Part shown: in pieces, positions 33,168 through 44,106 of the stretch
How positions within the stretch are numbered: the stretch's first letter is position 1
How the letters are laid out: each line of letters begins with the position of its first letter
Assembly: GCA_030762175.1 (NCBI GenBank)
Contig: CM060842.1
Span: 46,222,001-46,286,000 of the forward strand
DNA from: Metallyticus violacea
Lineage: Eukaryota > Arthropoda > Insecta > Mantodea > Metallyticidae
DNA length: 64,000 nucleotides
Direction: 5' to 3'
Notes under the pieces: model-generated
What the model saw: only the letters and a program-made list of their open reading frames with translations
Databases searched by the model: none
What the model was told of the DNA's origin: nothing
Made by a program: the position numbers and the translations under genes

Positions 33168-33460
33168 TTTTTTTATTGATTTATTTATGGACGCTCTTTA
33201 ACACCTCAGGTCATCAGCGTCCCATTCAACTCAGGGCGTGAAACGGCCGACAAATTTTGCTCAGAGGCCTCTCTTTCAGGCTTGAGGTTCTTTTTCGTGC
33301 CGTAAATGTACGACACGGGACCCACGGCTTTACTTCCCTTCGGAAGGAAGCCACTTAGGATTTTTACGCCCGAAAAAATCCATCGGTCCTGGCCGGGTTC
33401 GAACCCGCGTTCTTGGGTTTAGGAGGCAAGTATGGTAACCACTACACACCAGGACCGACG
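33168..33460 (-). repeat. SINE family B, copy 2
   Basis: Minus orientation, well preserved head (GGGTTCGAACCCGGCC) and body. Flanked by CCATTACTGT at 33158-33167 and 33461-33470. Confidence 0.92.
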
Positions 33461-33479
33461 CCATTACTGTGAAATGAAA

Positions 33480-33780
33480 ACAATTGCAGTCAGAGGCGAT
33501 GTCGGAGTTTCTCCCCCGCTACCGTTTGGGACTGAGTTCGGCTTTCTCGGCCTTCGGGGCTGGAACTCTAGCAGCTCCGAGCTCCGAGAATTTCTCTACG
33601 GGTAAGGAGAAGTATGAGTTGAGCAGTCAGTCAGTCAGTCAGTCAGAGCGCGGCCTAGAAGTAGACACTCGGGGTTCTCTTTGGGTAGTGATGAATTACA
33701 ACGTGGCTTCGAGAGTAAAAATGCTCATATCGAAGGGAGCTACATCAACGGAGCGGAGCTGTCATTCCTATTAGAAAGTT
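33480..33780 (+). promoter_or_regulatory. CpG-rich segment, candidate promoter or 5' exon
   Basis: Unlike most of the window this stretch is rich in CpG (33505-33760), contains five CAGT units near 33625, and has a good donor (TACGG|GTAAGG) near 33600. An open frame of 96 codons covers it but looks like leader sequence. It lies upstream of the plus-strand SLC8B1-like exons and could be their first exon; there is no direct link. A diverged partial copy of its first 100 bases occurs at about 31955-32020. Confidence 0.3.
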
Positions 33781-33799
33781 CGGTGTCAATAGAGAATGT

Positions 33800-34550
33800 T
33801 ATTGTTTGGTAGGCAAAAGTTGGTTTAGAAGACATCATTTATGTTATTCATATAGGTAATATGTAAAATATTAATTTCCTCTTAGAAGTTTGCGTGCTAA
33901 TGCAATTTATCAAATGTTGCTGTTAAACGATTGCAGTTGGGTAAATAAGTTAACGTATTACAGTAATTAGGGCATTGATAAATTGTACAGTTTGAATGGT
34001 GCATTAGCAACCAGCCAGCAAGAAACCTGGTTAAATTGGGTAGCCATTGATTGCATGTAGTAATATTTATTGGTTGTCGCTCTGAAGCTTTTATTATTGT
34101 CACGTTTGTAATTTAAAATTACTGTTTGAATGTTTTGAAAGAGGGGTGCTTACCAATATTTAAATCTGATTATAAAGGGGGCAAGTTCCATTTGCTTGTA
34201 TCAATGACGTTAATGCCATTGAATTTTTATACGCTACTTTTCTGTATTTTAGTAATATGGTTTTGAAATTAAAATGTTATAATAATGACATTGCTTCCTT
34301 CGCGTTTCTCTCAACAATTTGAGTATCTTATTAGGCACAAAATCTGAAGGACCTTTCTTAGTATGCTTCCTACTCAACAGCTTTCCTATGGAAGATTCCT
34401 TTCGGATATTAATGAAAGGGTACTTCCGGACAATAATTAATGATTTTGAAAATGTTGGGACAGTTTCAGATATTTAATTAGTTCTACCAACACCATCTAA
34501 TAGATTATACGCGTCCTCACTTCATGATATGAGTAATAATCCACTTTGTT
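33800..34550. other. No gene recognised
   Basis: AT-rich, no ORF or repeat family identified between the CpG-rich segment and SINE B copy 3. Confidence 0.4.
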
Positions 34551-34555
34551 ATATT

Positions 34556-34823
34556 AGGTTTATTTATGGACGCTCTTTAACATCTCTGGTCATCGGCGTC
34601 CCATTTAATTCAGGGCGTGAAACGGCCGATAAATTTTGCTTAAAGGCCTCTTCTTTCAAATTTGAGGTTCTTTTAAATGCAGAAAGTCTACGACTGAGAG
34701 GGCTTTATTTCCCTTCTGAAGGAAGCCTTACTTAAGATTTTTATGCTCGAAAAATAAGGACCCTTGCCGTAATTGAACCCATGATCTTGGGTCTACGAGG
34801 CAAGTATAGTCACCAGGGCCGAC
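34556..34823 (-). repeat. SINE family B, copy 3
   Basis: Minus orientation; more diverged than copy 2, with a shortened tRNA head (ends GTCACCAGGGCCGAC). No clear target duplication. Confidence 0.82.
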
Positions 34824-35431
34824 AAAAGTACTCGGAAATTCCGTATTATTATACCATAGGTACGAACATATTATGAAACGTATCGTTATATATGACAAAT
34901 GAAACTGTTGGTATTCATGCTTTCATTCCCCCCCCCCCTTGTTTTTATAAATGTTTTAAAGAAGGAATGTTATTCACAGAATAATTTTTGGCAGTTCGCA
35001 ACTGAACACAAGCCGCGGGGGTCAAGGTCACGGCTCTGTATATGGAAAGTTTCCCTTCCATTTCAACTCGAACAACTGTGATCAATAATAACATGCACAC
35101 AATGGGTTTTTTTTTTTTTTTTTTTTTTCTTTTCACACATTTCTGGCATATTTTAAATAAAATTTGCATTTATTCTTAATTGCATTGTTCCTTCAAAGTC
35201 GTAAACAAGGGCTCAGTATAAATTTTATTATTTCATGACCAAACCCACGAATAATAGGTAAAAGTTTAGATCAATGTTAGACTTTCGCAGTCAGAGTCCA
35301 TAATATCTAGGTTTGGTTTCGACAGCAAGTGGTTCACAAGCAGGAAGAGGCTTTTTACAATCTAAATCACAATAAATCCTTTCGAGCTATATTATGCAAT
35401 AATCCACATAGTATTAATAGTTCTGAGCAAA

Positions 35432-35725
35432 CCGCCACGGGTGGCCGAGGTCGTTAAGGCATGGACTCGTGAGCGGGAGGTCTGCGGTTCGAATCCCGCC
35501 AGGACCGTCCTCCCTGACTGGGGTTTTTTCCAGGTTTTCCTCAGTCTTCATAACTGGCAAATGCCGGGGAGGTACCTAAACTTAGGCCTGGAACGCTTCC
35601 TTCCTTTAAAAAAAAAAAATCCTTTCCCAATATATCATTTCATTTCATGTATCATCAGTGTCCACCGCCTGTGGTGCCTCAGTAGTAAAAACGGGCGTTA
35701 AACGCTATTCAAAAAAAAAAAAAAA
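35432..35725 (+). repeat. SINE family A, copy 5, with 13-bp target duplication
   Basis: The best preserved family A copy: GGGTGGCCGAGGTCGTTAAG, GGTTCGAATCCCGCC, full body, and A-run tail. Flanked by AGTTCTGAGCAAA at 35419-35431 and 35726-35738. Probably a recent insertion. Confidence 0.93.
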
Positions 35726-35774
35726 AGTTCTGAGCAAAATAATAGCCATATAGATGTAAATACATACATTTATA

Positions 35775-36376
35775 ACCTTTTCCATTTAAACTTCTTTTGT
35801 ACACTAAGACATTTCTTAATAATATCTACATCATCTAATGTATTTATTCTGTATAGATATTTCATAATTCTTTCAATTATTCTACCTCTGTTAGTTGACC
35901 TACCCAATTCTACTAAGGCAACATTATTTGGTGATACTCTCGGTGGTTCCAGTATTGGTTTACATTGATCTATTAATTAAATCCAGGACTTTCCAGCTGT
36001 CATCATATTCCTAAATTTCTATTCCATACACCATTTTCGCCTCCACCGTGGTGTTGTATATCCTTTCCATCAATTTGACACATATTTATGATATTTTCCT
36101 TACTACTGTGGATTTAATATCTTCCAGTTTCATATTTAATTTGTCTTCTATTCTGTTTTCCATTTATTTTTGGTTCTTTATCTCCTCCATTATGGATTCA
36201 AACAGTTTGACCACATGGCCCATTTCCGATCCTGCATTAAGCTCAATGCTTCCTATCATGAGTATTAAGACTATTGATAGCGCCAACCAGAAGTCAATCG
36301 CATGGAATGTTTTACCTCCTCCATTATTAAACTGCACTTTCCTTGCATCAAACAGACCAATTCTGCCCTGTAAATG

Positions 36377-36461
<85 letters not shown>

Positions 36462-37095
36462 ATGTGTGTGTGTAAGAGAGTCGTGAATTTCCTGTTCCCA
36501 GCACATCAGCACTCAACATGACCGCCATTGCAGACGTGGCACTAATCATACCATGCCACACATCATTTCTGAATGATCTGTTCAGAGGCAGTTGTAATTT
36601 TCCATTGTATATCGGCTTCATGCTGTGGTCTTATTGCTTACATCGCTAACTTGACGTAACCCCCCCCCAAAAAAAAAAAAAAACGCACTCACAGACACTC
36701 AAAAGAAAAAGTAACTATTCGCAGGCCATGATACAAGTTCATCAGCGATTATTTCCGTTTCAGAATATATGTAGAGAAAGAGAGACAGATTAGTTGCGTC
36801 GCATTCCAATACTGTTTCGCAATGCTGCACGTTTAATGTCCTGAGACGACCTGATTTATGTTTTGTTTCAAACTTTAATCATCTTCTTCTTAGAATCGGG
36901 CAATCTAATGTCGCACACAATTTTCCGATTAATTAACTGTACCGACAATGTCAGAATCGTATGATCGCCTATCCACTGTATTCTCTATTACGTCTCAGGT
37001 TTGCAGCAAAGCAGTCAATGTCTCAAGGTCAATTTATGCTGTAAGCAGCATAAACAAACTAAGGCCTACCCTGTAGTTTATTCATTAACTACACA
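35775..37095 (-). repeat. Left arm of a 3.2-kb near-palindrome (LINE A sequence)
   Basis: 35775-36110 is minus-strand LINE A C-terminal region (complement of the 38680-38962 sequence); 36111-37095 is the LINE's 5' region including a (TA)n(GA)n(TG)n tract. Base for base it mirrors 37155-38960 apart from small changes and the mariner insertion in the other arm. Confidence 0.85.
36379..36475. repeat. Compound (TA)n(GA)n(TG)n microsatellite
   Basis: About 21 TA units, 15 GA units, then a TG-rich stretch. Its mirror at 37783-37849 is shorter, so the two have changed length since the arms formed. Confidence 0.95.
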
Positions 37096-37777
37096 TTTTG
37101 AAACTATGGGAATGGAAGACAGAAAACTGGAGTTGTTTAGAGAATGCAGAAACACAGTACTCTTAATGAATAAACTATGGGATTGACCTTAGTTTATTTT
37201 TACTGCTTAAGACATAAAATGACATTGAGACATTTACTGCTTTGCTGCAAACCTCAGGCATAATAGAGAAGGCATTGTGGGGACGTGGATAGGCAATCAT
37301 ACGATTCTGACATTGTCGGTACAGTTAATTAATCGGAAAATTGTGTGCGACATTAGATTGCCCGATTCTAAGAAGAAGATGATTAAAGTTTGAAACAAAA
37401 CATAAATCAGGTCGTCTCAGGACATTAAACGTGCAGCATTGCGAAACAGTATTGGAATGCGACGCAACTAATCTGTCTCTCTTTCTCTACATATATTCTG
37501 AAACGGAAACAATCGCTGATGAACTTGCATCATGGCCTGCGAATAGTACTTTTTCTTTTGAGTGTCTGTGAGTGTGTTTTTTTTTTTTGGGGGGGGTTAC
37601 TTCAAGTTAGCGATTTAAGCACAAAGACATGAAGCCGATATGCAATGGAAAATTACAACTGCCTCTGAACAGATCATTCAGAAATGATGTGTGGCATGGT
37701 ATGATTAGTGCCACGTCTGCAATGACGGTCATGTTGAGTGCTGATGTGCTGGGAACAGGAAATTCACGACTCTCTTA

Positions 37778-37782
<5 letters not shown>

Positions 37783-37849
<67 letters not shown>
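37783..37849. repeat. Compound (CT)n(AT)n microsatellite
   Basis: Mirror of 36379-36475 in the right arm, shorter in both tracts. Confidence 0.95.
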
Positions 37850-37851
<2 letters not shown>

Positions 37852-38134
37852 CATTTACAGGGCAGAATTAGTCTGTTTAATGCAAGGAAAGTGCAGTATA
37901 ATAATGGAGGAGGTAAAACATTCTATGCGATTGACTTCTGGTTGGTGCTATTAATAGTCTTAATACTCATGATAGGAGGCATTGAGCTTAATGCAGGATC
38001 GGAAATGGGCCATGTGGTCAAACTGTTTGAATCCATAATGGAGGAGATAAAGAACCAAAAATAAATGGAAAACAGAATAGAAGAAATTAAATATGAAACT
38101 AGAAGATATTAAATGCATGGTAGTAGGGAAAGGA

Positions 38135-38680
38135 GAAGGTTTTGCTTATAGTTTTCTTCGATTGCAGGGGCATGGTGCATCATGAGTTCTTGCCACAGGG
38201 TAGAACGGTTAATAAGGAATATTACCTGCAAGTTATGCGCAATTTGCGCGAAGCAATCCGCCAGAAACGCCCGGATTTGTGGAAGAACAAAAATTGGCTT
38301 TTGCACCATGATAACGCCCCTGCTCACACATCGTTGCTTGTGCGCGAAATTTTGGGCAAAAACAACACACTTATGATGCCGCAGTCACCGTACTCCCCAG
38401 ATCTGGCCCCCTGTGACCTTTTTTTGTTCCCAAAACTGAAGAGGCCCATGAAAAGACGACGCTACGCCACGATTGAGGAGATAAAGACGGCATCGAAGGA
38501 GGAGCTGAACAAGATCACAAAAACGATTTTTTAAAGTGCTTCGAGGATTGGAAAAACGTTGGCACACGTATATAATATCTGGTGGGGATTACTTTGAAGG
38601 GGACAAAATAGATATTTATGAATAAATAAATACTTTTTGAAAAAAACACAAAATTCGCGATACTTTTTGAACAGACCTCG
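38135..38680 (+). pseudogene. Mariner transposase (DD34D), 5'-truncated
   Basis: Open frame 38142-38534: IVFFDCRGMVHHEFLP, then NWLLHHDNAPAHTSLLVREI and SPYSPDLAPCDLFLFPKL. Thirty-four residues separate the Asp of HHDN from the Asp of APCD, the mariner signature. A frameshift near 38530 breaks the last about 20 residues (CFEDWKN, then GGDYFEGD in another frame). The right inverted terminal repeat ends ACTTTTTGAACAGACCTCG at 38680 followed by TA. The 5' half with the first catalytic Asp is missing. Confidence 0.88.
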
Positions 38681-38962
38681 TACAACACCATGGTGGAAGC
38701 AAAAATGGTGTATGGATTAGAAATTGAGGGATATGATGACAGCTGGAAGGTCCTGGATTTAATTAATAGATCAATGTAAACCAATACTGGAACCACCAAG
38801 AGTGTCACCAAATAATGTTGCCTTAGTAGAATTGAGTAGGTCAACTAACAGAGGTAGAATAATTGAAAGAATTATGAAATATCTATATAGAATAAATATG
38901 TTAGAGGATGTAGATATTGTTTAGAAATGTCTTGGTGCACAGAAGAAGCTTAAATGGAAAAG

Positions 38963-39660
38963 GTCATGGGTGCTTGAAACTCAGGATATTGTTGGAAAAA
39001 ATTGATTAAATAAGCAAAATAGAAATAAGGTGTTTTGGAAAGAAGTAAGAGATAGAATTAAAGATATTGAGAAACAAGTTAACTTTGCAAGCTTTAGAGA
39101 AAAATGTTCATGGAGGATTTATCGAGAAATTAAAAGAGTTTTACAGGGAGCAGTACTTTGAAATTTGTGAAGTTGGGGAGGAAAGGATTCTTTTGGGAAA
39201 AACAGGAGTATGGAATTTAAGAGGACTGAGAAATATCTGTGAAAATGAATGTCCCATGTGTGCCGAACATGATAATGAGTTCCATAGCATATTATATTGT
39301 GAACAAACGAAGTGGTGAAAGCTACATATATAGAAAGAAAAATGCAATAAATATAAGGGAGAAATTTTAATAAGGAAGATTTAGGAGTTAAAGGAGATAA
39401 AAAATAAAAAAAATGTTGGGCAAAGTTAGGGATAAATGGTGGAGGAAGATTAGAAGTAGTACAGGAGAAGAAAATAGAGGATTAATAAAATGTTATTGTT
39501 AGAATAAGTAATGGGAATGATAAAATTGATTGTGGTTTGGTCTCCAATACATCAAGAGATGCATTGAAACAGTTTAGGTAAGCAACTTTCAGTAGGTTGT
39601 AAGACGCTGCATATGTCATTTATTTTGTAATGTAATTGGTGTTAAATAAATAAATATAGT
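38963..39660 (+). pseudogene. LINE family A 3' tail, third copy
   Basis: Continues the right arm outward: open frame 39067-39318 with NLRGLRNICENECPMCAEHDNEFHS, the same Cys-His motif as at 11590-11630. The tail ends GTTAAATAAATAAATA near 39655. This part has no partner on the left side of the palindrome. Confidence 0.8.
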
Positions 39661-40600
39661 GTTGGTGCCCAGTTCCCTGGACATTGCAGTAAATTACTAC
39701 TGACAAACTGGGGACTGGGATTCAAAATTAAAAAAAATAATTTTTTATTTGTGAAATAATGAAAAAATGTAAATTTTAATTGTAATGTTGTTTGTGTTTG
39801 TTGAGAGTATATAAATAAAAAACAAAGATATATATAACAGATAATACTCTCTTTCTTTTTCCATATGATATGTTTTGTTAGCTGCCTAAGAGGATGAGTA
39901 AGATCAAGGCAGCTTTATATTAGCATTTGAGTTACAAAATCATCCTTTCACCTTTATTTCTTGCTCTTCTGTGCACAAAGTGTTTTAACCTCATGTCTTT
40001 GTACAATTTTTTGTGTTTATTTTCTTTTATTTTGTAAATTAATTAGTTTATGTTTAATTCAAGGCCTCCAAAAATATCCTGCAACAAACTTTCTAATGGA
40101 TATTGAAGTCTAGATGTTGTATAGATTTTATTTTAACTTCTTTAGTTTCCATGGAGTTATATGCATGTATGTCATAAACATGGAAAAAGTTATAGTATTT
40201 TTATTTCTGGAATGGCTTTATGTAGGTAAGAAGCAATTAGATTTATTATTCATGTAGTTTGGGATGCATTTTTCAGAATTTGTTTGAAATAACCTAGACA
40301 TCTCATTGTTAAAAAGATATATAATTTGCATTTACAATGGTAATAGCATTCACACAGCTGACATTCTTTAAAAAAATAGGGAAAATTAAAATATCTTGTT
40401 GTAGGCTTTAAAGATTTTTCGATCATTTGGATGTTCCCATACTCTTGAATATGCAAGGAGCTTTTAGATTTTAAGATGTGTAGAAGTGTCTACTATATGC
40501 TTATAGACAGTAATTATTCTGATTGGATCCAATGGTTTTAACTTTCCTCCACTGTGCCAGTGACCACCACCATCATGACCGAACTCTTTCTATAAATAGT
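39661..40600. other. No gene recognised
   Basis: AT-rich. CCCAGTTCCCTGGACATTGC at 39668 resembles 3' sequence beside other LINE tails here (46485-46550). Confidence 0.4.
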
Positions 40601-40601
40601 T

Positions 40602-40664
40602 GATGGCATTCCGACACACTTCACTCATGTTGTCCACGAATCCTTTCTTAATAGATGAAGTCCC
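40602..40664. repeat. 63-bp direct repeat, left copy
   Basis: GATGGCATTC..AATAGATGAAGTCCC, matching 41180-41242 with two differences. A family B SINE lies between the two copies. Confidence 0.85.
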
Positions 40665-40703
40665 TCAGAGTACCACGTGAGAGCAGTTATACTGGCTCAG
40701 CAG

Positions 40704-41015
40704 GCTAAGTCGCTTCTGGTGGCCTAATGGTAACCATATGTGCTTCATAGATCCAAGATTGCAAGTTCAGTTCCGGCCAGGGTTGATGGATTTTTTCAGG
40801 CATAAACATTCTAAGTATGGCTTCCTTTGGAAGGGAAGTAAAACCCTGGGTCCCTAGTCATAGATTTATGGCACATAAGAGAACCTTAAGTGTGAAAGAA
40901 GAGGCCTCTGAGCAAAAGTGATTGGCCATTTCACATTCTGAATTCAATTTTATGAATTGAATGGGATACTGATGACCTCAGATGTTAAAGAGTATTTGTA
41001 AATAAACCATTCAAC
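40704..41015 (+). repeat. SINE family B, copy 4
   Basis: Head (TCTGGTGGCCTAATGGTAAC), body and tail (GATGACCTCAGATGTTAAAG, AAATAAACC) all recognisable, with many substitutions, so an older copy. Confidence 0.85.
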
Positions 41016-41179
41016 AAAAATTAGCTGGCTAATAAATACCAAAAGAATAAACTGACTGGAGCAGACTGGCTATTTCTGTGTTAACTATTTAGAGGTTGGA
41101 GCCTTTACCTCACATTTCTGCAATAGATTTTACCCTAGCTGCTGATATTGGTGCCTTTGGAAATGTGTGGTTTCAGCAT

Positions 41180-41242
41180 GATGGCATTCTGACACACTTC
41201 ACTCATGTTGTCCAGGAATCCTTTCTTAATAGATGAAGTCCC
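41180..41242. repeat. 63-bp direct repeat, right copy
   Basis: Partner of 40602-40664. Too long for a usual SINE target duplication. Confidence 0.85.
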
Positions 41243-41890
41243 AGTAGTCTGGTTCCTGCATTTCCTGACTTTTCCTCCCAAATAATGTTGTTCACATGAT
41301 ATTTGCTTTTTTAGTCCTAACCATCTTTGTAATTTTTTTCTCTAGAGATACATGCAAAGCTTAGTATGTGAGATTGCAGTGAAAATACAAGATTTTGTAG
41401 CAAGAATTGCAGTGGCAGTTAGAACCATTCAGGAAATGCTGTGAATTTTTCAGAAACTAGGGTACTATATGGTCAGGCAGTGCAGAACATTAAGAAGTCA
41501 GTAATCACCATTTCAGAAAATTTTATAATGTAAAACATTGAAAATACCTACTAATAAAGCTTATATATCCACTTAAAAAATATTGTAGCTCTAAGTGCCA
41601 AAAGGAAGCATGCTTAGATATTGGTGTATTAATGAAAAGTTGTTAATACATACAGCATTGTAACATTTGTTTATTTATACCCTGGATAACAAAATTTATT
41701 AAGCTATGTCAGATCATTTTTGCTACTTGACTAGTCATCCAATTGATATATGTGAATCATAAGAACTAAAAATTCTTCAGGATAGTTTTTTTATTAAGAT
41801 AAGAGATTATCTTATTCATTCATTTCATAGCTATTGCTCCGCTAGCAAACCCTTATGCATGTCTGGTGTCATTAATGATTGTAATCATTT
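41243..41890. other. No gene recognised
   Basis: AT-rich sequence without identifiable gene or element between the direct repeat and the mariner-like element. Confidence 0.4.
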
Positions 41891-41892
41891 TA

Positions 41893-43010
41893 TAAGGAGC
41901 ATTCAGTAAGTGATGCAGCAAATATTTTTTTTATTATTTAAGGGTTTGTTTTATTTCAGCTTCAAATATGATGATCATTTCATAAATGATACATACTTTT
42001 TTTACTTACATATTTAGTTTTTTGACAGTATCTCTTTACAGTCCTTCTATATAGTCTCCCTGCTTCTTAATGACCAAGTATTTTTCAACTTTGGGAATAA
42101 GTAGATGTCTGGTAGACTCATGTTACTATTGTAGTATGAATGAAATAACACTTCCATTCATATTGTAGTGCAACTTTTTGGTCACAACATACAAATGGGT
42201 GATCATTGTCATTAAGGATGAGTATCCCAGCCATAAGTGACACTGAGGTCAGTTTTTGTGCATTTTTGCACACTTTTTGCATGAAGTCATGATGATACCC
42301 TGTTATGACACTTGTTCCACAAGGAACTCTGTCATGATTATTCCTTGAGGATCAAAAGTAATTATCATCATTTGCTTGACCTTTGCACTCATCAGCATTT
42401 ATTGGTAATTAGGAAGATTAATCTCTCCACTTGTATTCTAATTTCTCCAATTCACATCCATGTTTCATCAATAGAGACAATTGGACACAAGATTGCTTGA
42501 CCTTCAACATCAAATATTTGTTTCAATAAGTTTGCAATGCCCTAGCATTTTTGCACCTGTTGAACAGCATAAAAGTGAGGGACCCATTGTGTACATATGT
42601 TTCTTTTCTGGAAATCATTTGTCAAAATACAGAATACTGCAGTAGTGAAATCCTCATGGTTTATGAAAGTTTCTCACATGTCACACTATGATCTTCTTGA
42701 AGAGCATCTACCACAAGTTTTAACTTTGTTCATCTGTTGATGCTTTTGGCATTCCTGATCATTATCTATGCTTATATGACAAAAATAAAATAAAAAAAAA
42801 AATAAAAATCATTATCCCAATGAGAAATTGTAATATGATCTAATATAAACTCGCCACAAACCTCAATTTATAGTTCTTCTATATACACAAAGAGTACACT
42901 ATGGACAATATGGACACATACAATGCAACTGCAATTGACATCATTTTCACTAGCACTGTATTATCTGATTTATAATAGTGTTGCGTGCATCATTTATTAA
43001 ATAGCCCTCA
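41893..43010 (-). mobile_element. Mariner-like element with both terminal repeats, dead transposase
   Basis: Ends AAGGAGCATTCAGTAAGTG (41895 on) and CATTTATTAAATAGCCCTCA (42991-43010) are imperfect inverted repeats, each beside a TA. The minus strand, through many stops, reads CTQWVPHFY, DVEGQAILCPIVSIDETWM (first Asp in DETW), SSLWNKCHNR and LPDIYLFPKLKN. This is the mariner branch with WVPHxLT and DETW motifs. Length about 1.1 kb, close to an intact element. Confidence 0.78.
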
Positions 43011-43039
43011 TATACTGCATTGTTCCTGAGTGCAATAAC

Positions 43040-43356
43040 TATACATGCTGCTATTTTTCAGTATACTCTCCTTGTAAATCTATGGATTTGTACCACTCAA
43101 ACAGAGTATATATGCAGATGATTTACTAATAATAATAGAAGAAAATAGAAGAGAGGTCAAAGTAAAATTGGAAATAATCCCTCACAAATCATCATATATG
43201 TTTTTAAAAGGAAACTTACACAGAAATCTGATTATTAAAATTAATTATAATAAAATAAAAGAAAAGCAGTAAATAAATATCTAGGTATCTATTTGGACGA
43301 AAAAATTAAATTTTAAGAAACATATAGAAAATACAAGAACTAGGGCACGGAAAGTT
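43040..43356 (+). pseudogene. LINE family E, RT fragment left of the Penelope insertion
   Basis: 43103-43150 reads EYICR then YADDLLIIIEENRREVKV in the next frame; 43275-43350 reads KYLGIYLDEKIKF and ENTRTRARKVIN. This is the YADD-to-YLG part of an I/R1-type LINE. Continues at 45378. Confidence 0.75.
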
Positions 43357-43478
43357 ATTAATTAAATCTGTCGTCTAACACTCTTCATGCTTCACTAACC
43401 TTAAAGATATTCAGTACTGGTTTCAAAGATACATTATCTCCATCTTTGGCCGTGGACAACTGGTGTAAAAGGCTGTTG

Positions 43479-43826
43479 TTAACTAGTATCAGAAGCAATG
43501 TTCCGCTCTGGTGAAACTTTTATGAACTTAAAGTTTATATTTTCTTCCTTCGGAATGTCAAAATTCATCAAATGATCCTTATTCTTGTAGATGTAAATCT
43601 TTTCCCAAATATACAATTCTACCGGTCCCTGTACAGCTCTCAATAATTCAACTTTTTCCTTTATATCATGATTTTCGGTCCAAAAGTGATATGCCACTGC
43701 CGATTTTTCTATTTGTTTATATTTTAAATTTCTCATATGTTCTTTTAGACGTATCCCCACATTCCTCTTAGTTTTTCCTATGTAGATCTTATCACATTCA
43801 GCACATGAAATTCTTGTAAATCCCAA
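43479..43826 (-). CDS. GIY-YIG endonuclease segment of the Penelope element (left arm)
   Basis: A 115-codon open frame: GFTRISCAECDKIYIGKTKR with the CxxC and YIG core, Arg in IRLKEH, and YIWEKIYIYK near the end holding the conserved Glu. In PLEs this domain cuts target DNA for target-primed reverse transcription. The frame with the upstream RT is broken, so no full product is made from this copy. Confidence 0.75.
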   Translation of the reverse strand: MGFTRISCAECDKIYIGKTKRNVGIRLKEHMRNLKYKQIEKSAVAYHFWTENHDIKEKVELLRAVQGPVELYIWEKIYIYKNKDHLMNFDIPKEENINFKFIKVSPERNIASDTS

Positions 43827-44106
43827 CTTTTTTCTCCTTTGGGGTATTATCTGTAGTATTGTCTTTCAAAACGTCATTTAAACTAAATCTATTAGTGGGA
43901 GCCAATTTTATATTAACATCTTTTAATATTTTTTGAAATTTATACATCACTGTTGGATTATTAGTAAATTTTTTAAACAACATTTTTTCTTTAATTGTTG
44001 ATAATGTAGTGGAATTTTCAATTCTTTTCTTTTTCTGGAATTTTTTAATCTTATTATGTATTAAATCTTCATTAAAACCATTTAAAATTGCTATTTATTT
44101 TATTTT

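Larger units (their letters stand above)
37155..38962 (+). repeat. Right arm of the near-palindrome, split by a mariner
   Basis: Reverse complement of the left arm; for example GAACTTGCATCATGGCCTGC at 37520 against GCAGGCCATGATACAAGTTC at 36720. 37155-38130 and 38681-38962 are the two halves, with 38135-38680 of mariner between. The spacer between the arms (37096-37154) is about 60 bp. Encoded relics: IGGIELNAGS (37972-38001), and VEAKMVYGLEIEGYDDSWK (38695-38750). Confidence 0.85.
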
